NCBI RefSeq assembly: GCF_000813145.1
Contig: NZ_BAZF01000003.1
Coordinates: forward strand, 62,001 to 126,000
DNA from: Geobacter sp. OR-1
Lineage (GTDB): Bacteria > Desulfobacterota > Desulfuromonadia > Geobacterales > DSM-12255
Reading direction: 5' to 3'
Length of the DNA stretch: 64,000 nucleotides
The translations under genes and the position numbers were made by a program. Position 1 is the first letter of the stretch; each line of letters opens with the position of its first letter. Shown piece by piece: positions 45,081 to 54,500 of this stretch. Under the pieces are notes generated by a model. It ran no database searches. It was not told where the DNA came from and was given only the letters and a program-made list of their open reading frames with translations.

Positions 45081-46490
45081 ATGAAACGGGCAATTGTGGT
45101 TGGTGGCGGGATATCCGGACTGGCAACTGCCTGTCTTCTGCAGGAGAAGGCAGGCGAGGCCGGGATCGATCTTGAGGTAATACTGCTGGAAAAGGAGAAG
45201 CGGACCGGCGGCAAGATCTGGAGTATCAAGGAACAAGGTTTTCTCTGCGAGTGGGGGCCGAACGGCTTTCTGGACAACAAGCCGCAGACCCTGGAACTGT
45301 GCCGCCGGGTCGGCGCCGACAGCAAGCTGCTGCGGAGCAACGACAACGCGCGCAAGAGATTTATCTTTTCCGAAGGGGTGCTGCATAAGCTGCCGGAGAA
45401 TGGACCCTCCTTCCTAAGTAGTAAGCTGATCTCCTGGCCGGGCAAGCTGCGTCTGGCCATGGAGCCGCTGATACCGCAATACCGGAGCGGCGAGGACGAG
45501 TCCCTGGCGGCCTTCGGGCGCCGCAGACTGGGCGACGAGGCTTTGAGAAAGCTGATTGCCCCGATGGTTTCCGGCATCTTTGCCGGCGATCCCGAGACCA
45601 TGTCGCTCAAGTCCTGCTTTCCGCGCATTGCCGAGCTGGAGGCCGAATACGGCGGCCTGATCAAGGCGATGATCCGGCTGGCAAAGAAGAAAAAGCAGGA
45701 TATTGCCGAAGGCAAGGTCGTGGCAAGCGCTGCCGGACCGGGCGGTGTGCTCACCTCTTTCCGCGGCGGGATTCAGGACCTGACCGATATCCTGTCCGAA
45801 AGGATCGGCAAGGGTGCGATCACCCTGGACGAACAGGTGGAGAGAGTCGAAAAAGGGTGCAGCGCGCCGTTTCGCGTTTGCAGCGATCGGGGCGAGCTCG
45901 ACGCCGACCTGGTGATCCTGGCAACACCTGCTTACGCCACTGCGGGGATGCTGCAGGGGTTGAATCCCGGCCTGACTTCTCTGTTGCACGAAATACCGTA
46001 TGCAACCATGACCGTGGTCTGCTTCGGCTACCAACGGGAGCGGATCAGTCGCGATCTGGACGGTTTCGGTTACCTGATCCCGAAACAGGAAGGGAAAAGC
46101 ATCCTCGGCACCCTCTGGGATTCCAGCATCTTCGAGAACCGGGCGCCGGAAGGGCATGTCCTGTTGCGGAGCATGATGGGGGGCGCCTGTTTCCCGCAGT
46201 ATGTCACCCTGCCTGACGAAGAGGTCCAGAAGCGGGTACAGGCGGACCTGAAGACGATCATGGGGATCAGCGAGCCGCCCGATTTCGTCAGGATCTTCCG
46301 CCACGAGAAGGCGATACCGCAGTACACGGTCGGGCACGCCAAGCGGCTGGCCGGACTGGAAGAACAGGTAAAGGCCCACCCCGGCCTGATCCTGACCGGC
46401 AACTCCTACCGGGGGATCGGGCTAAACGATTGCGTGGCCGCGGCGCAGCGGGCCAGCGACGAGGCAATCTGCCATCTGCAGGCCAGATGA
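45081..46490 (+). CDS. hemG: Protoporphyrinogen oxidase (HemY/HemG FAD type)
   Basis: A 469-residue FAD enzyme that oxidises protoporphyrinogen IX to protoporphyrin IX, the step before ferrochelatase. The N-terminus carries the dinucleotide motif VGGGISGLATACLL, followed by the GG-doublet region (KRTGGKIWS) and CEWGPNGFLDNKP. Near the C-terminus LTGNSYRGIGLNDCVAAA closes the FAD site. This is the oxygen-dependent type related to Bacillus HemY (often named hemG in annotation), not the short E. coli flavodoxin-like HemG. AGGAG sits 8 bases before the ATG. The stop overlaps the next gene (ATGA); hemH follows. Confidence 0.92.
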   Translation: MKRAIVVGGGISGLATACLLQEKAGEAGIDLEVILLEKEKRTGGKIWSIKEQGFLCEWGPNGFLDNKPQTLELCRRVGADSKLLRSNDNARKRFIFSEGVLHKLPENGPSFLSSKLISWPGKLRLAMEPLIPQYRSGEDESLAAFGRRRLGDEALRKLIAPMVSGIFAGDPETMSLKSCFPRIAELEAEYGGLIKAMIRLAKKKKQDIAEGKVVASAAGPGGVLTSFRGGIQDLTDILSERIGKGAITLDEQVERVEKGCSAPFRVCSDRGELDADLVILATPAYATAGMLQGLNPGLTSLLHEIPYATMTVVCFGYQRERISRDLDGFGYLIPKQEGKSILGTLWDSSIFENRAPEGHVLLRSMMGGACFPQYVTLPDEEVQKRVQADLKTIMGISEPPDFVRIFRHEKAIPQYTVGHAKRLAGLEEQVKAHPGLILTGNSYRGIGLNDCVAAAQRASDEAICHLQAR

Positions 46491-47308
46491 ACCTGTCTCT
46501 GCTGCGGGGAGTGGTGATTGCCGCCGTTATCTACGGCTGCTATGCCCTGCTCCTCTATCTCGGCCAGCGGGCAATCATGTACCCGGGGAGGGGGATAAGG
46601 GTTGAACCGGCCCCTCCACCCGGTTCGCCCGGGCTGTCGGTCTCCAGGCTGGACACCGGTTCCGGGAAGGTCGAGACCTGGTTTCTCCCGGCCAGAAGGG
46701 CGGCAAGGGGAGGGCGGAGCCCGGCCCTGATCTTCTTCCACGGCAACGGTGAGGTGATCGATTTTCTCCCCGGCCAGGTCGAGGGTCTGCGCCGGCTCGG
46801 GCTTCACGTCATGCTGGTAGAATACCCCGGTTACGGCAGATCGACCGGCGCGCCGAGCGAGGCGAGCATCACCGCCGCTGCCGTTGCCGCATTTGACGCC
46901 CTTGGCGGTCGGCCTGACGTAGATCCGGCACGGATCATCGCCTTCGGCCGGTCAGTAGGCGGCGGCCCTGCCTGCGCCCTGAGCCGGCAGCGCCCCCTGG
47001 CAGCCCTGATCCTCCAATCCGCATTCACCTCGACCCGCCCCTTTGCCCGTCGCTTCCTGTTGCCCGGGTTTCTGGTCCGGGATCTCTTCGACAATCTCGC
47101 CGCAGTCAGGCGCTTTACCGGGCCGATGCTGGTGGCGCACGGCAGGCGTGACGATATCATCCCATTCAGCCACGGTCAGGAGCTGTCCAGGGCCGGCCGG
47201 GATGTCAAGTTCATCGAATTCGACTGCAGCCACAACGACTGCCCGCCTGACCTTGATGTCTTCTGGCGGACGGTAGGGGAGTGGCTGAAACAGCAAAAGA
47301 TTCTCTGA
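46487..47308 (+). CDS. Alpha/beta hydrolase
   Basis: A 273-residue hydrolase with one N-terminal membrane segment (about 4-26, VVIAAVIYGCYALLLYLG), so probably anchored in the inner membrane. The alpha/beta fold domain shows the oxyanion region FFHGNGEVIDF, the nucleophile elbow GRSVGGG, the acid GRRDDIIP, and the histidine in FDCSHNDCP, so the triad is complete. It resembles the BEM46/ABHD13 group of unknown substrate. The ATG overlaps the hemG stop by 4 bases and hemH follows 50 bases later, placing a hydrolase inside a heme operon. A role in heme synthesis is not known. Confidence 0.85.
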   Translation: MNLSLLRGVVIAAVIYGCYALLLYLGQRAIMYPGRGIRVEPAPPPGSPGLSVSRLDTGSGKVETWFLPARRAARGGRSPALIFFHGNGEVIDFLPGQVEGLRRLGLHVMLVEYPGYGRSTGAPSEASITAAAVAAFDALGGRPDVDPARIIAFGRSVGGGPACALSRQRPLAALILQSAFTSTRPFARRFLLPGFLVRDLFDNLAAVRRFTGPMLVAHGRRDDIIPFSHGQELSRAGRDVKFIEFDCSHNDCPPDLDVFWRTVGEWLKQQKIL

Positions 47309-47358
47309 AAGACGTGTGGTATAGTGCAAAAACATTAATTTAGAGTGTTGAGGTCCAA

Positions 47359-48315
47359 ATGTCCCCTAAAACCGCAATTCTCCTCCTCCAGATGGGAGGG
47401 CCCGATTCCCTCGATGCCGTCGAGCCGTTTCTGCTCAACCTGTTCACCGACCGGGACATCATCAAGATCGGTCCGGCGTTTCTTCAGCCGCTGATCGCCC
47501 GGTTCATCGTCAAGCGCAGGGCGCCGCGGGTGATGGAGAACTACCGCCAGATCGGCGGCAAGTCGCCGCTCCGGGAGTATACCGAGGCCCAGGCAAAGGC
47601 GCTTGAGGAGAGGCTCGGGCCGGACTACCGCTGTTTTGTCGCCATGCGCTACTGGCACCCCTCCACCCTGGAGGCGCTGGCTGCGATCAGGAAAGAGGGG
47701 ATAACGAAGGTGATTGCCCTGTCTCTGTATCCCCACTATTCCCGGGCCACCACCGGTTCCAGCGTCAACGAACTCAAGCGGGTGCTGCAGGATGCCGGGG
47801 TTCAGTTCGAGGTTGGTTATATCGACAGCTTTTACAACCACCCGCTCTACATCCAGGCGTTGGCGGAAAAGATCGAAAGCGGGCTGGCCGGTTTCGGGGA
47901 CCGCTCCCAGGTGGAACTGCTTTTCTCCGCTCATTCCCTCCCCCAGTCGTTCATCGATGACGGCGATCCGTATCTCTCTCATATCGAGGAGACGGTCAGG
48001 CTGGTCATGGAGCGGTTCAGCGGGGTCTCGTACCATCTCGCTTTCCAGTCCCGGGCCGGGCCGGTAAAATGGCTTGAACCGTCCACTGACGAGATGCTGA
48101 AGCACCTGGCTTCCCACGGCTGCAAGAAGATGCTGATGGTGCCGCTTTCTTTTGTCTCCGACCATATCGAGACCCTGCACGAGATCGACATCGAATACGG
48201 CAGCGAGGCGCACCACCTGGGGATCGAGGATTTCCGGCGCACCGAATCGCTGAACAGCTCGCCGCTCTTTATCGACTGCCTGGCGGACCTGGTGATGAAA
48301 GGGATAAAGCTCTAG
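47359..48315 (+). CDS. hemH: Ferrochelatase
   Basis: A 318-residue ferrochelatase inserting Fe(II) into protoporphyrin IX. Family landmarks are [18 protein letters not shown] at the N-terminus, the active-site region [18 protein letters not shown], and [14 protein letters not shown] and [19 protein letters not shown] near the C-terminus. The catalytic histidine is in the SAHSLP motif. Third gene of the heme cluster with hemG. The stop codon shares the CTAG tetranucleotide with the stop of the convergent globin-sensor gene. Confidence 0.96.
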   Translation: MSPKTAILLLQMGGPDSLDAVEPFLLNLFTDRDIIKIGPAFLQPLIARFIVKRRAPRVMENYRQIGGKSPLREYTEAQAKALEERLGPDYRCFVAMRYWHPSTLEALAAIRKEGITKVIALSLYPHYSRATTGSSVNELKRVLQDAGVQFEVGYIDSFYNHPLYIQALAEKIESGLAGFGDRSQVELLFSAHSLPQSFIDDGDPYLSHIEETVRLVMERFSGVSYHLAFQSRAGPVKWLEPSTDEMLKHLASHGCKKMLMVPLSFVSDHIETLHEIDIEYGSEAHHLGIEDFRRTESLNSSPLFIDCLADLVMKGIKL

Positions 48316-49208
48316 GCGCGGATTTGCTGGCTCTTGGCCACCAGGAAATAGACCACGCCGAGGATCAGCAGGGTGCCGGCCAGGAAGGCCTGGGTGGTCA
48401 GCTCGTCGTGGCGCAGGGTGGAGATCAGGATCTCGCGGATCAGGGCAACGATGATGACGCCGATGAACACCAGGATGTTGAAGTGGCCCCCCTTCAGGTT
48501 CTTGATCTCGTTGTCCATCAGCTCGATCATCATCCAGAGAATGAGCAGCGAACCGAGCGCAGAGAGGATCCCTTTTTCCACGTCTCCGCGGAAGATGTGC
48601 ATGATGTCCCAGGCAAAGAGGGCCACCACGGAGAGAGAGACCCCGGCCAGGGCGATCACCAGGATCAGGTTGAGGCCGTAGGTGAAACGCTCGGCGGCGG
48701 TGATCAGCTGGGACTCAAGACGGTGGGAGACGAAGACCTTTTTCAGCTCTTCCTCCTGGTAGGAGGCGCTCATGATGTCCAGGTTGATGTCGATGATCTT
48801 TTCGGCGGCGTTCCGGTACTTGCGGCGCAGGTCGATGTTGGGGTAATTCTCCTGCAGCAGTTCGATGATGAAGCGCCGCACCACGTTCATGGCGGCATTG
48901 ACGAAGTGGGCATTGAGTCCGATCCGTACGTGGGTATGGCCGATTCGCTGCAGGTTGTGGTAGTAAAGGTTGTCGTAGCTGCCTGAGAAGAGGCTGAGAA
49001 ACCATTGCTGATGGATCTGGCGGAGGTGCTGCCGGTTCAGGTCATCTTTGAGGAGTTCGGCAGTCTCCGGGATGCCGAGCAGGTAATCGTAGAAATCATC
49101 GGCCATCCGCTCCTGGTTGTCCTCTGCCAGCGAGCGCAGTTCCTTGAGCAGGGCGGCATCTTCTTCGGTAAAAAAATAGTGTTTTTTGATATCCTGCATG
49201 GTCAGCAT
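48312..49208 (-). CDS. Globin-coupled sensor with membrane PsiE-like domain
   Basis: A 298-residue protein with two parts. Residues 1-160 are a sensor globin (protoglobin-type) with candidate heme ligands His93 (proximal, in GHTHVRIGL) and His66 (distal, in RQIHQQWF). Residues 170-298 contain four hydrophobic helices and PsiE-family sequence ([29 protein letters not shown]). This is the layout I recall for the Geobacter sulfurreducens globin-coupled sensor GsGCS, whose globin domain was crystallised. It probably senses O2, NO or redox state and signals through the membrane domain; output unknown. AGGAG precedes the ATG. Convergent with hemH, with overlapping stop codons. Confidence 0.88.
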   Translation of the reverse strand: MLTMQDIKKHYFFTEEDAALLKELRSLAEDNQERMADDFYDYLLGIPETAELLKDDLNRQHLRQIHQQWFLSLFSGSYDNLYYHNLQRIGHTHVRIGLNAHFVNAAMNVVRRFIIELLQENYPNIDLRRKYRNAAEKIIDINLDIMSASYQEEELKKVFVSHRLESQLITAAERFTYGLNLILVIALAGVSLSVVALFAWDIMHIFRGDVEKGILSALGSLLILWMMIELMDNEIKNLKGGHFNILVFIGVIIVALIREILISTLRHDELTTQAFLAGTLLILGVVYFLVAKSQQIRA

Positions 49209-49237
49209 CGGCTTCTCCTTTTGGCTTCCGTTGGAAC

Positions 49238-49266
49238 ACTATAGGACCAAAACCGTGCCGAAGCAA
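49238..49266 (-). promoter_or_regulatory. Sigma-70 promoter of the globin-sensor gene
   Basis: Minus strand: TTGCTT (49266-49261), 17 bases, TATAGT (49243-49238), about 30 bases before the ATG. Confidence 0.62.
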
Positions 49267-49292
49267 ATATGTAAACAAATGGAAATTCTGAC

Positions 49293-49466
49293 ATGAAACA
49301 ATGCAGCATCTGTGGGAACGAATACGATGAGCCGTTGCAGACCTCGCTCTTTGCCGAGGCCGGGGAATGGCTGTCGGAGGAGTTCTGGCGGGATAGTGGC
49401 CAACTTTGCCGTCAGTGCCTGGAAAATCGGGCAAAACTGGCTATGATGTATCTAATTGACCGATAG
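49293..49466 (+). CDS. 57-residue zinc-ribbon-like protein
   Basis: A small protein, 57 residues, with two CxxC pairs: CSIC at residues 4-7 and CRQC at residues 39-42, separated by an acidic, tryptophan-containing helix. Such a pair is typical of a single zinc-ribbon. It ends with MMYLIDR. The frame starts at an ATG with no strong ribosome site. The following MoxR-type gene begins 15 bases after its stop, which suggests an operon. It was found by reading the gap, as it is below usual gene-calling length. Function unknown; it may be an adaptor of the MoxR ATPase. Confidence 0.7.
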   Translation: MKQCSICGNEYDEPLQTSLFAEAGEWLSEEFWRDSGQLCRQCLENRAKLAMMYLIDR

Positions 49467-49481
49467 GATCGGAGTTGTTAT

Positions 49482-50306
49482 ATGGAACGGACGACCATAG
49501 ACGGTATCGCGCTGACACTGGCCAATCCGGTCGAATTGCCGCTGAGGTGGGTCGGGCAGACCGAACTGCTGAAACAGCTGCTGGCCGCCTGGATGGTCAT
49601 CGACGAAAAGGACATACCGTTCAGCCCGCGGCTGATCGGGAAACCAGGGGTGGGGAAGACAACGCTCGCCTATGCGGCGGCCCGGGAGCTCGACCGGCCG
49701 GTTTATCTCTTCCAGGCAACCATGGACACCCGGCCGGAGGACCTGATCGTGTCGCCGGTCGTCGGGCCGGATGCAAAGATCCAGTATGCCGGGTCGTCGC
49801 TGGTTTCGGCCATGCTGAAGGGCGGCGTGCTGATCCTCGACGAAGGGAACAGGATGAGCGAGAAGGCCTGGGCCTCGCTGGCGCCGCTATTGGACGACCG
49901 GCGGTACGTGGAGTCGATTGTCACCGGGCTGCGCATTCACGCCCACAAAGATTTCCGCTTTGTCGTCACCATGAACGAGGATGCCTCGACCTTTGATATA
50001 CCGGAGTATATCCATTCCCGCCTGCAGCCGCAGATCTACATCGATTTCCCGGACAGCGACGAGGAGCTGCAGATCCTCAGGGAGAATCTCCCGTTTGCCG
50101 GCACCAGGATTCTCAAGTATGTGGTCGATTTCCTCCAGCGGGCGCATGCGGTGGACGAGCTGTACTCGGTGCGGGACGGCATCAATATCGCCCGTTACGC
50201 CCTGAAGATGATGCAGGCAACCGGCAAGGAGCCGAAAGAGCTGCTCCCTCTTGCTGTTGAGCGAATTCTCGGTGCTGAGGCGCTCAGTTACCTTCGCCCT
50301 GAATGA
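49482..50306 (+). CDS. MoxR-family AAA ATPase
   Basis: A 274-residue AAA+ ATPase. Walker A is GKPGVGKTTLAYAAA (about residues 51-58), Walker B GGVLILDEGNRM, sensor region FRFVVTMNED. The pattern matches the AAA_5/MoxR group, which acts as a chaperone remodelling partner complexes, normally next to a von Willebrand A gene. No such partner is adjacent: upstream is only a zinc-ribbon mini-protein and downstream a substrate-binding protein gene. The only VWA protein in the window is the DUF444 gene 35 kb away. No clear terminator; a GC-rich direct repeat follows. Confidence 0.88.
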   Translation: MERTTIDGIALTLANPVELPLRWVGQTELLKQLLAAWMVIDEKDIPFSPRLIGKPGVGKTTLAYAAARELDRPVYLFQATMDTRPEDLIVSPVVGPDAKIQYAGSSLVSAMLKGGVLILDEGNRMSEKAWASLAPLLDDRRYVESIVTGLRIHAHKDFRFVVTMNEDASTFDIPEYIHSRLQPQIYIDFPDSDEELQILRENLPFAGTRILKYVVDFLQRAHAVDELYSVRDGINIARYALKMMQATGKEPKELLPLAVERILGAEALSYLRPE

Positions 50307-50314
50307 TCATCCGG

Positions 50315-50353
50315 GCCGGCTGCCGTAATTCTCCAGCGCCGGCTGCCGGTTTT
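50315..50353 (+). terminator. Possible terminator with repeated GCCGGCTGCCG
   Basis: The 11-base GCCGGCTGCCG occurs twice (50315-50325, 50338-50348), the first able to fold with CAGCGCCGGC (50334-50343), followed by TTTT. The stem is imperfect, so confidence is low. Confidence 0.4.
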
Positions 50354-50419
50354 GAGCCCCCCACTTTCCCGCCCGAACTGTGCATTTCTCGTTGCTCCGG
50401 CTTGTAACCTCTGAATCTG

Positions 50420-50448
50420 TTGATAATATCAAAGTGAATCGGCTTATT
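50420..50448 (+). promoter_or_regulatory. Promoter with palindromic operator before the substrate-binding gene
   Basis: TTGATA (50420-50425) and CTTATT (50443-50448), 17 bases apart, form a weak promoter. The -35 box is half of the perfect palindrome TTGATAATATCAA (50420-50432), so a repressor or activator could bind there. About 40 bases upstream of the proposed TTG start. Confidence 0.42.
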
Positions 50449-50485
50449 GCGCCGGAAAGAGTCAGTTATCAGTTGGAGGCGATAT

Positions 50486-51491
50486 TTGCTGCCTGATTGC
50501 ATCAAAAAGATGAGCGCCCGGGTTCTCCTTGTTCCCCTTTTGCTGACGCTCCTTGCCGGATGCAGCCGGAACGAATCTCCGAAAAAGGTGCAGAGCTTCA
50601 AAATTTGCCAGGGGGGAATCCTGGCAACTCTCCCCATTATTGCCAAGGAAAAGGGATACTTCAAGGAAGAGGGGATTGCCGCGGAAATATCGCTGGTCGG
50701 AGACGGCAAGGCGGCAATGAACAAATTTCTCCAGGGGGAATGCGATGCGAGCCTGACCGGCGAATTCCCTCTGGTAAGGCAGAGCTTTAGCCGCAATGAT
50801 CTGGCAATAATTGCCACCCTGGCCACGTCGGACAATGTGGTCAAGGTGATGGCGCGCCGTGACCGGGGGATCAACAAGCTCGAAGAGCTGGCCGGCAAGC
50901 GGATTGGGGTGTCAAAAGGCACGATTTCTAACTTTTTTCTGGATCAATTCCTGTAAAAAAAACCGGATTGCAACGGAAAACCTGCAGATTGTCGATATCT
51001 CGCACACTGAAATTGCCGATGCCCTGAAGCGGGGCGATATCGACGCCTTTGCCGGCTCTGATTTCGCCTACCTGAAGGGGAAACGGGTAATCAGCAACGC
51101 TCAGCGGATAGTATTCACCGAGCCCGGCCTTACCAACCACGCGGCCTGCCTGGTGGTGCGGAGGGATTGGCTTGCCGCCAATCGCGGCACTGCGCAAAAA
51201 GTGCTGAAGGCGCTCCTGAAGGCTGAAAAGGAGTTTAACCTCCATCCGGAAGAGCTTACCAGCATGCTTGCCGGCAAGCTGGATATAAAGAAGAGCGACC
51301 TGGAAAAGATCCTGGCGGAGCAGCACAACGGGGTAATGCTGGATCAGGTTCTGCTGCTTGCTCTGGAAGACGAAGCCAGGTGGATGCGGGAAACCGGAAT
51401 GGTGAAAGGAGCGCCGCTCCCGAACTATCTCCATTTCATGGATCAGAGCGTGCTCAGGAGCGTCGATCCGACAGCAGTGAAACTGAAATAG
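50486..51491 (+). pseudogene. ABC-type (NMT1/THI5-like) substrate-binding lipoprotein, frameshifted
   Basis: Two overlapping frames encode one periplasmic binding protein of about 334 residues. The 5' part (TTG at 50486 with GGAGG 6 bases upstream) has a signal and lipobox (LLTLLAGCSRNE) and the opening fold GGILATLPIIAKEKGYFKEE. It stops at TAA 50954-50956 in front of an 8-A run. The 3' part continues in another frame with IVDISHTEIADALKRGDIDAFAGSD up to the tag at 51491. Joining needs a +1 shift near 50951-50962. It could be a sequencing error, a natural null mutation or a slippage event. The gene precedes a hybrid kinase in the same direction, so it may supply that kinase's periplasmic ligand. 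Confidence 0.75.
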
Positions 51492-51504
51492 CCGGACTCA
51501 TTTT

Positions 51505-54500
51505 ATGAAAATCCGTTCAAAACTGATAATTATCGCCATTGTGCCGATAATCATACTCCTTTGCTCTTCAGCGGCTCAGTATCTGGTTTCCCGCGAGGTT
51601 GACGCCCTGAATTACCGGGCCATCCGGGCCGACGAGATCCAGAAGCTCTTTTCTGATCTGACCATACTTACCCACGAACATTACATCTATTCCGAACTGC
51701 GGGCCCATGAGCAGTGGCAGTCGACCTACAACGCCATTGGCAAAAAGATGGCAGCCGCCAAAACGTCATTCAAAGCCTCCGAAGATCAGCGGATCATGCG
51801 GGAGGTTGCTCATCATTACACGACCATTGGTTATCTGTTTGAGCAGTACGGCCCCCATGACAAGGACACGGCCCTGCGGGAGCGGGATACCGATTGGAAA
51901 CGGTTTGCCGACCGCCTGACCAGCCGTCTGCTCCAGGAGCTGCAGACGGTATCACCGCTGCTGACAAAACTGCATGATCTGAATTACGCGAAGGCCGCGG
52001 AAAAGTCGCAGCGCCAGGATGTCTTGGGACTGCTTTTTCTGCTGGCCATCTCGTTAAGCGTCCCGGCAACTGCCTGGCTTGTCTACCAGGCATTTGCCGA
52101 GCCGGTGCAGAAGTTGAAAACCGGCATAGAGATCATGACCGGCGGGGACCTCGCATACCGGATCGGCCCGGCTCCCAATGACGAAATCGGCGAACTGGCC
52201 GCAGCCTTTGACCGGATGGCGGAACAGCGCAGCCGCGACGAAGAACTGCTGCGGCATAATCAGGATGTCTTCGAGTCACTGTACCGATTGTCCCAGATGA
52301 TCGGCGAACCTAAAAACGAGATCAAGAATTTTGCCCTGGAAGAGGCGGTTCGCCTGAGCGGCAGCAGCATCGGGTTTATATTCTTCCTGAATAGCGACGA
52401 GACTCTGCTTACTCTGCACGCTTGGTCAAAGGGTGTCATGCCGGCTTGTTCTATCGATGTGTCAAAAGCTGTCTACAATGTGGCGGAAGCCGGTTTGTGG
52501 GCGGAAGGGGTACGCCGGCGGCAGCCTTACATTGTAAATGACTTTGAAGCCCCATTGCCGGGGAGCAAGGGGTTGCCCGAAGGGCATCTCCCGATAGCGC
52601 GCTTTATGAGTGTGCCGCTTTTGGACGGTGAGCGGATTGTGCTGCTGGCAGGGGTAAGCAACAAGATCGGTGACTATGGTGAGGATGATGCCGCGCTCGT
52701 TACTCTGATCATGGATGCCATGTGGCGCATTATCAGGAAAAAGGAGGCCGACCGGTTTCTGCTGCAGATGAACGAAGAGCTGGAGCAGCGGGTCAGCGAG
52801 CGGACCGAGGAGCTGCGCGCCTCCCAGGAGAAATTTTCCCGGGTCTTCTATTCCAGCCCGCTGATCAAGACGATTACGGACCTGCATACCGGGGCGTTCA
52901 TCGAGGTCAATGAGGCGTTTCATAGCAAGATCGGATACTCCGCCGAGGAGATCGAAGGGCGGACAACCCTGGACATCGGGTTATGGCCGGATCTTAGCCA
53001 GCGGCAAAGACTCAAGGAACTGATCATTGCAGATGGAGTATGCAACGACCTGGATATCGATTTCCGGATGAAAGATGGCTCGCACCGCCAGGGAATCATC
53101 TCTGCCAAAGGGATACGGCTCGGTGACCGTGAATGCATTGTCAGTATCATAACCGATGTGACGGACCGGCGCTTGCTGGAAGAGGAGGTTCGCCAAAGCG
53201 AGGCGCGTTACCGGAGCCTGTTCGCCAACAATCATACGGTCATGCTCATGATTGATCCCGCTTCCGGCGAAATTGTCGAAGCCAACCCGGCTGCCGAGGC
53301 ATTTTACGGCTATTCGACCAGCGAATTGAACCAAATGCGCGTCGACCGGATCAACTGCCTCTCCATGGAAGAGATCCGGGCGCAAATGGCTCTGGCGAGC
53401 GAAGAGGAGCGCTCCAATTTCTACTTTGTGCACCGCCTGGCCAATGGCTCGGTTCGCGATGTCGAGGTCTTCAGCGGACCGATAACGGTCAACTCCAGGA
53501 AGCTCCTCTATTCGATCGTCCATGATGTTACCGAGCAGAAGAGAGCGGAACAGGCACTACTGGAAAAAACCGAAGAACTGGACCGCTTCTTCAGCCTGGC
53601 CCTCGATCTCCTCTGCATAGCCGATCTGGAGGGGAACTTCCGGCGCCTCAACCGCGCGTGGGAAACGACCCTGGGGTACTCGTTGCACGAGCTTGAAGGG
53701 GTGAGGTTTCTCGACTTTGTCCATCCGGATGACCTGGGCGCCACTCTGGCAGCCATTGCGCAACTCTCTGCCGATAAGCCGGTGCTGGACTTTACCAACC
53801 GCTACCGGTGCAGGGACGGCTCCTACCGATGGATCGAATGGCGCGCCTACCCGCATGATTCCTTTATATATGCGGCGGCACGGGACATAACCGAACGGAT
53901 TCTTACCGAAGATGAGCAGCGGAAAGCCCGCGAAGCGGCAGAAGCCGCAAACCGGGCCAAGAGCGAGTTTCTTGCCAACATGAGCCACGAGATCCGGACC
54001 CCGATGAATGCCATTATCGGGCTCGGGCATCTCGCCCTCCAGACGGAACTGACCGCCAAGCAGCGCGATTACCTGACCAAGATCCACTCCTCGGCCCAGT
54101 CTCTGCTCGGGATCATAAACGACATCCTCGATTTTTCCAAGATCGAATCCGGAAAGCTTGTGCTTGAATCGGTCGAGTTCCGGTTGCCCGATCTGCTGGA
54201 TAACCTGGCCGATATCGTCTCGGTCTGGGCCGAAGCCAAGGGGCTGGAGGTGCTATTCGCCGTTGATCCGAGAATCCCGCTGGTGTTGCGCGGCGACCCG
54301 TTGCGGCTCTCCCAGGTGCTGAGCAATCTGCTCAACAATGCGGTAAAGTTCACCGAAAGCGGCGAGGTCGTCCTGCAGGTGGCGGTTGAGGAGCTGCGGG
54401 ACGACGAGGAGGATGTCTCTTTGCTGTTTTCGGTAAGGGACAGCGGCATCGGTATGGGCGAAGAGCAGCGAATCCAGCTTTTCCAACCGTTTACCCAGGC

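Noticed and set aside
50951-50962. Programmed +1 frameshift at TAA plus A run
   Set aside because: No internal Shine-Dalgarno or slippery arrangement like prfB was found; an indel or sequencing error is simpler. The locus is kept as a finding, but not as a programmed event.
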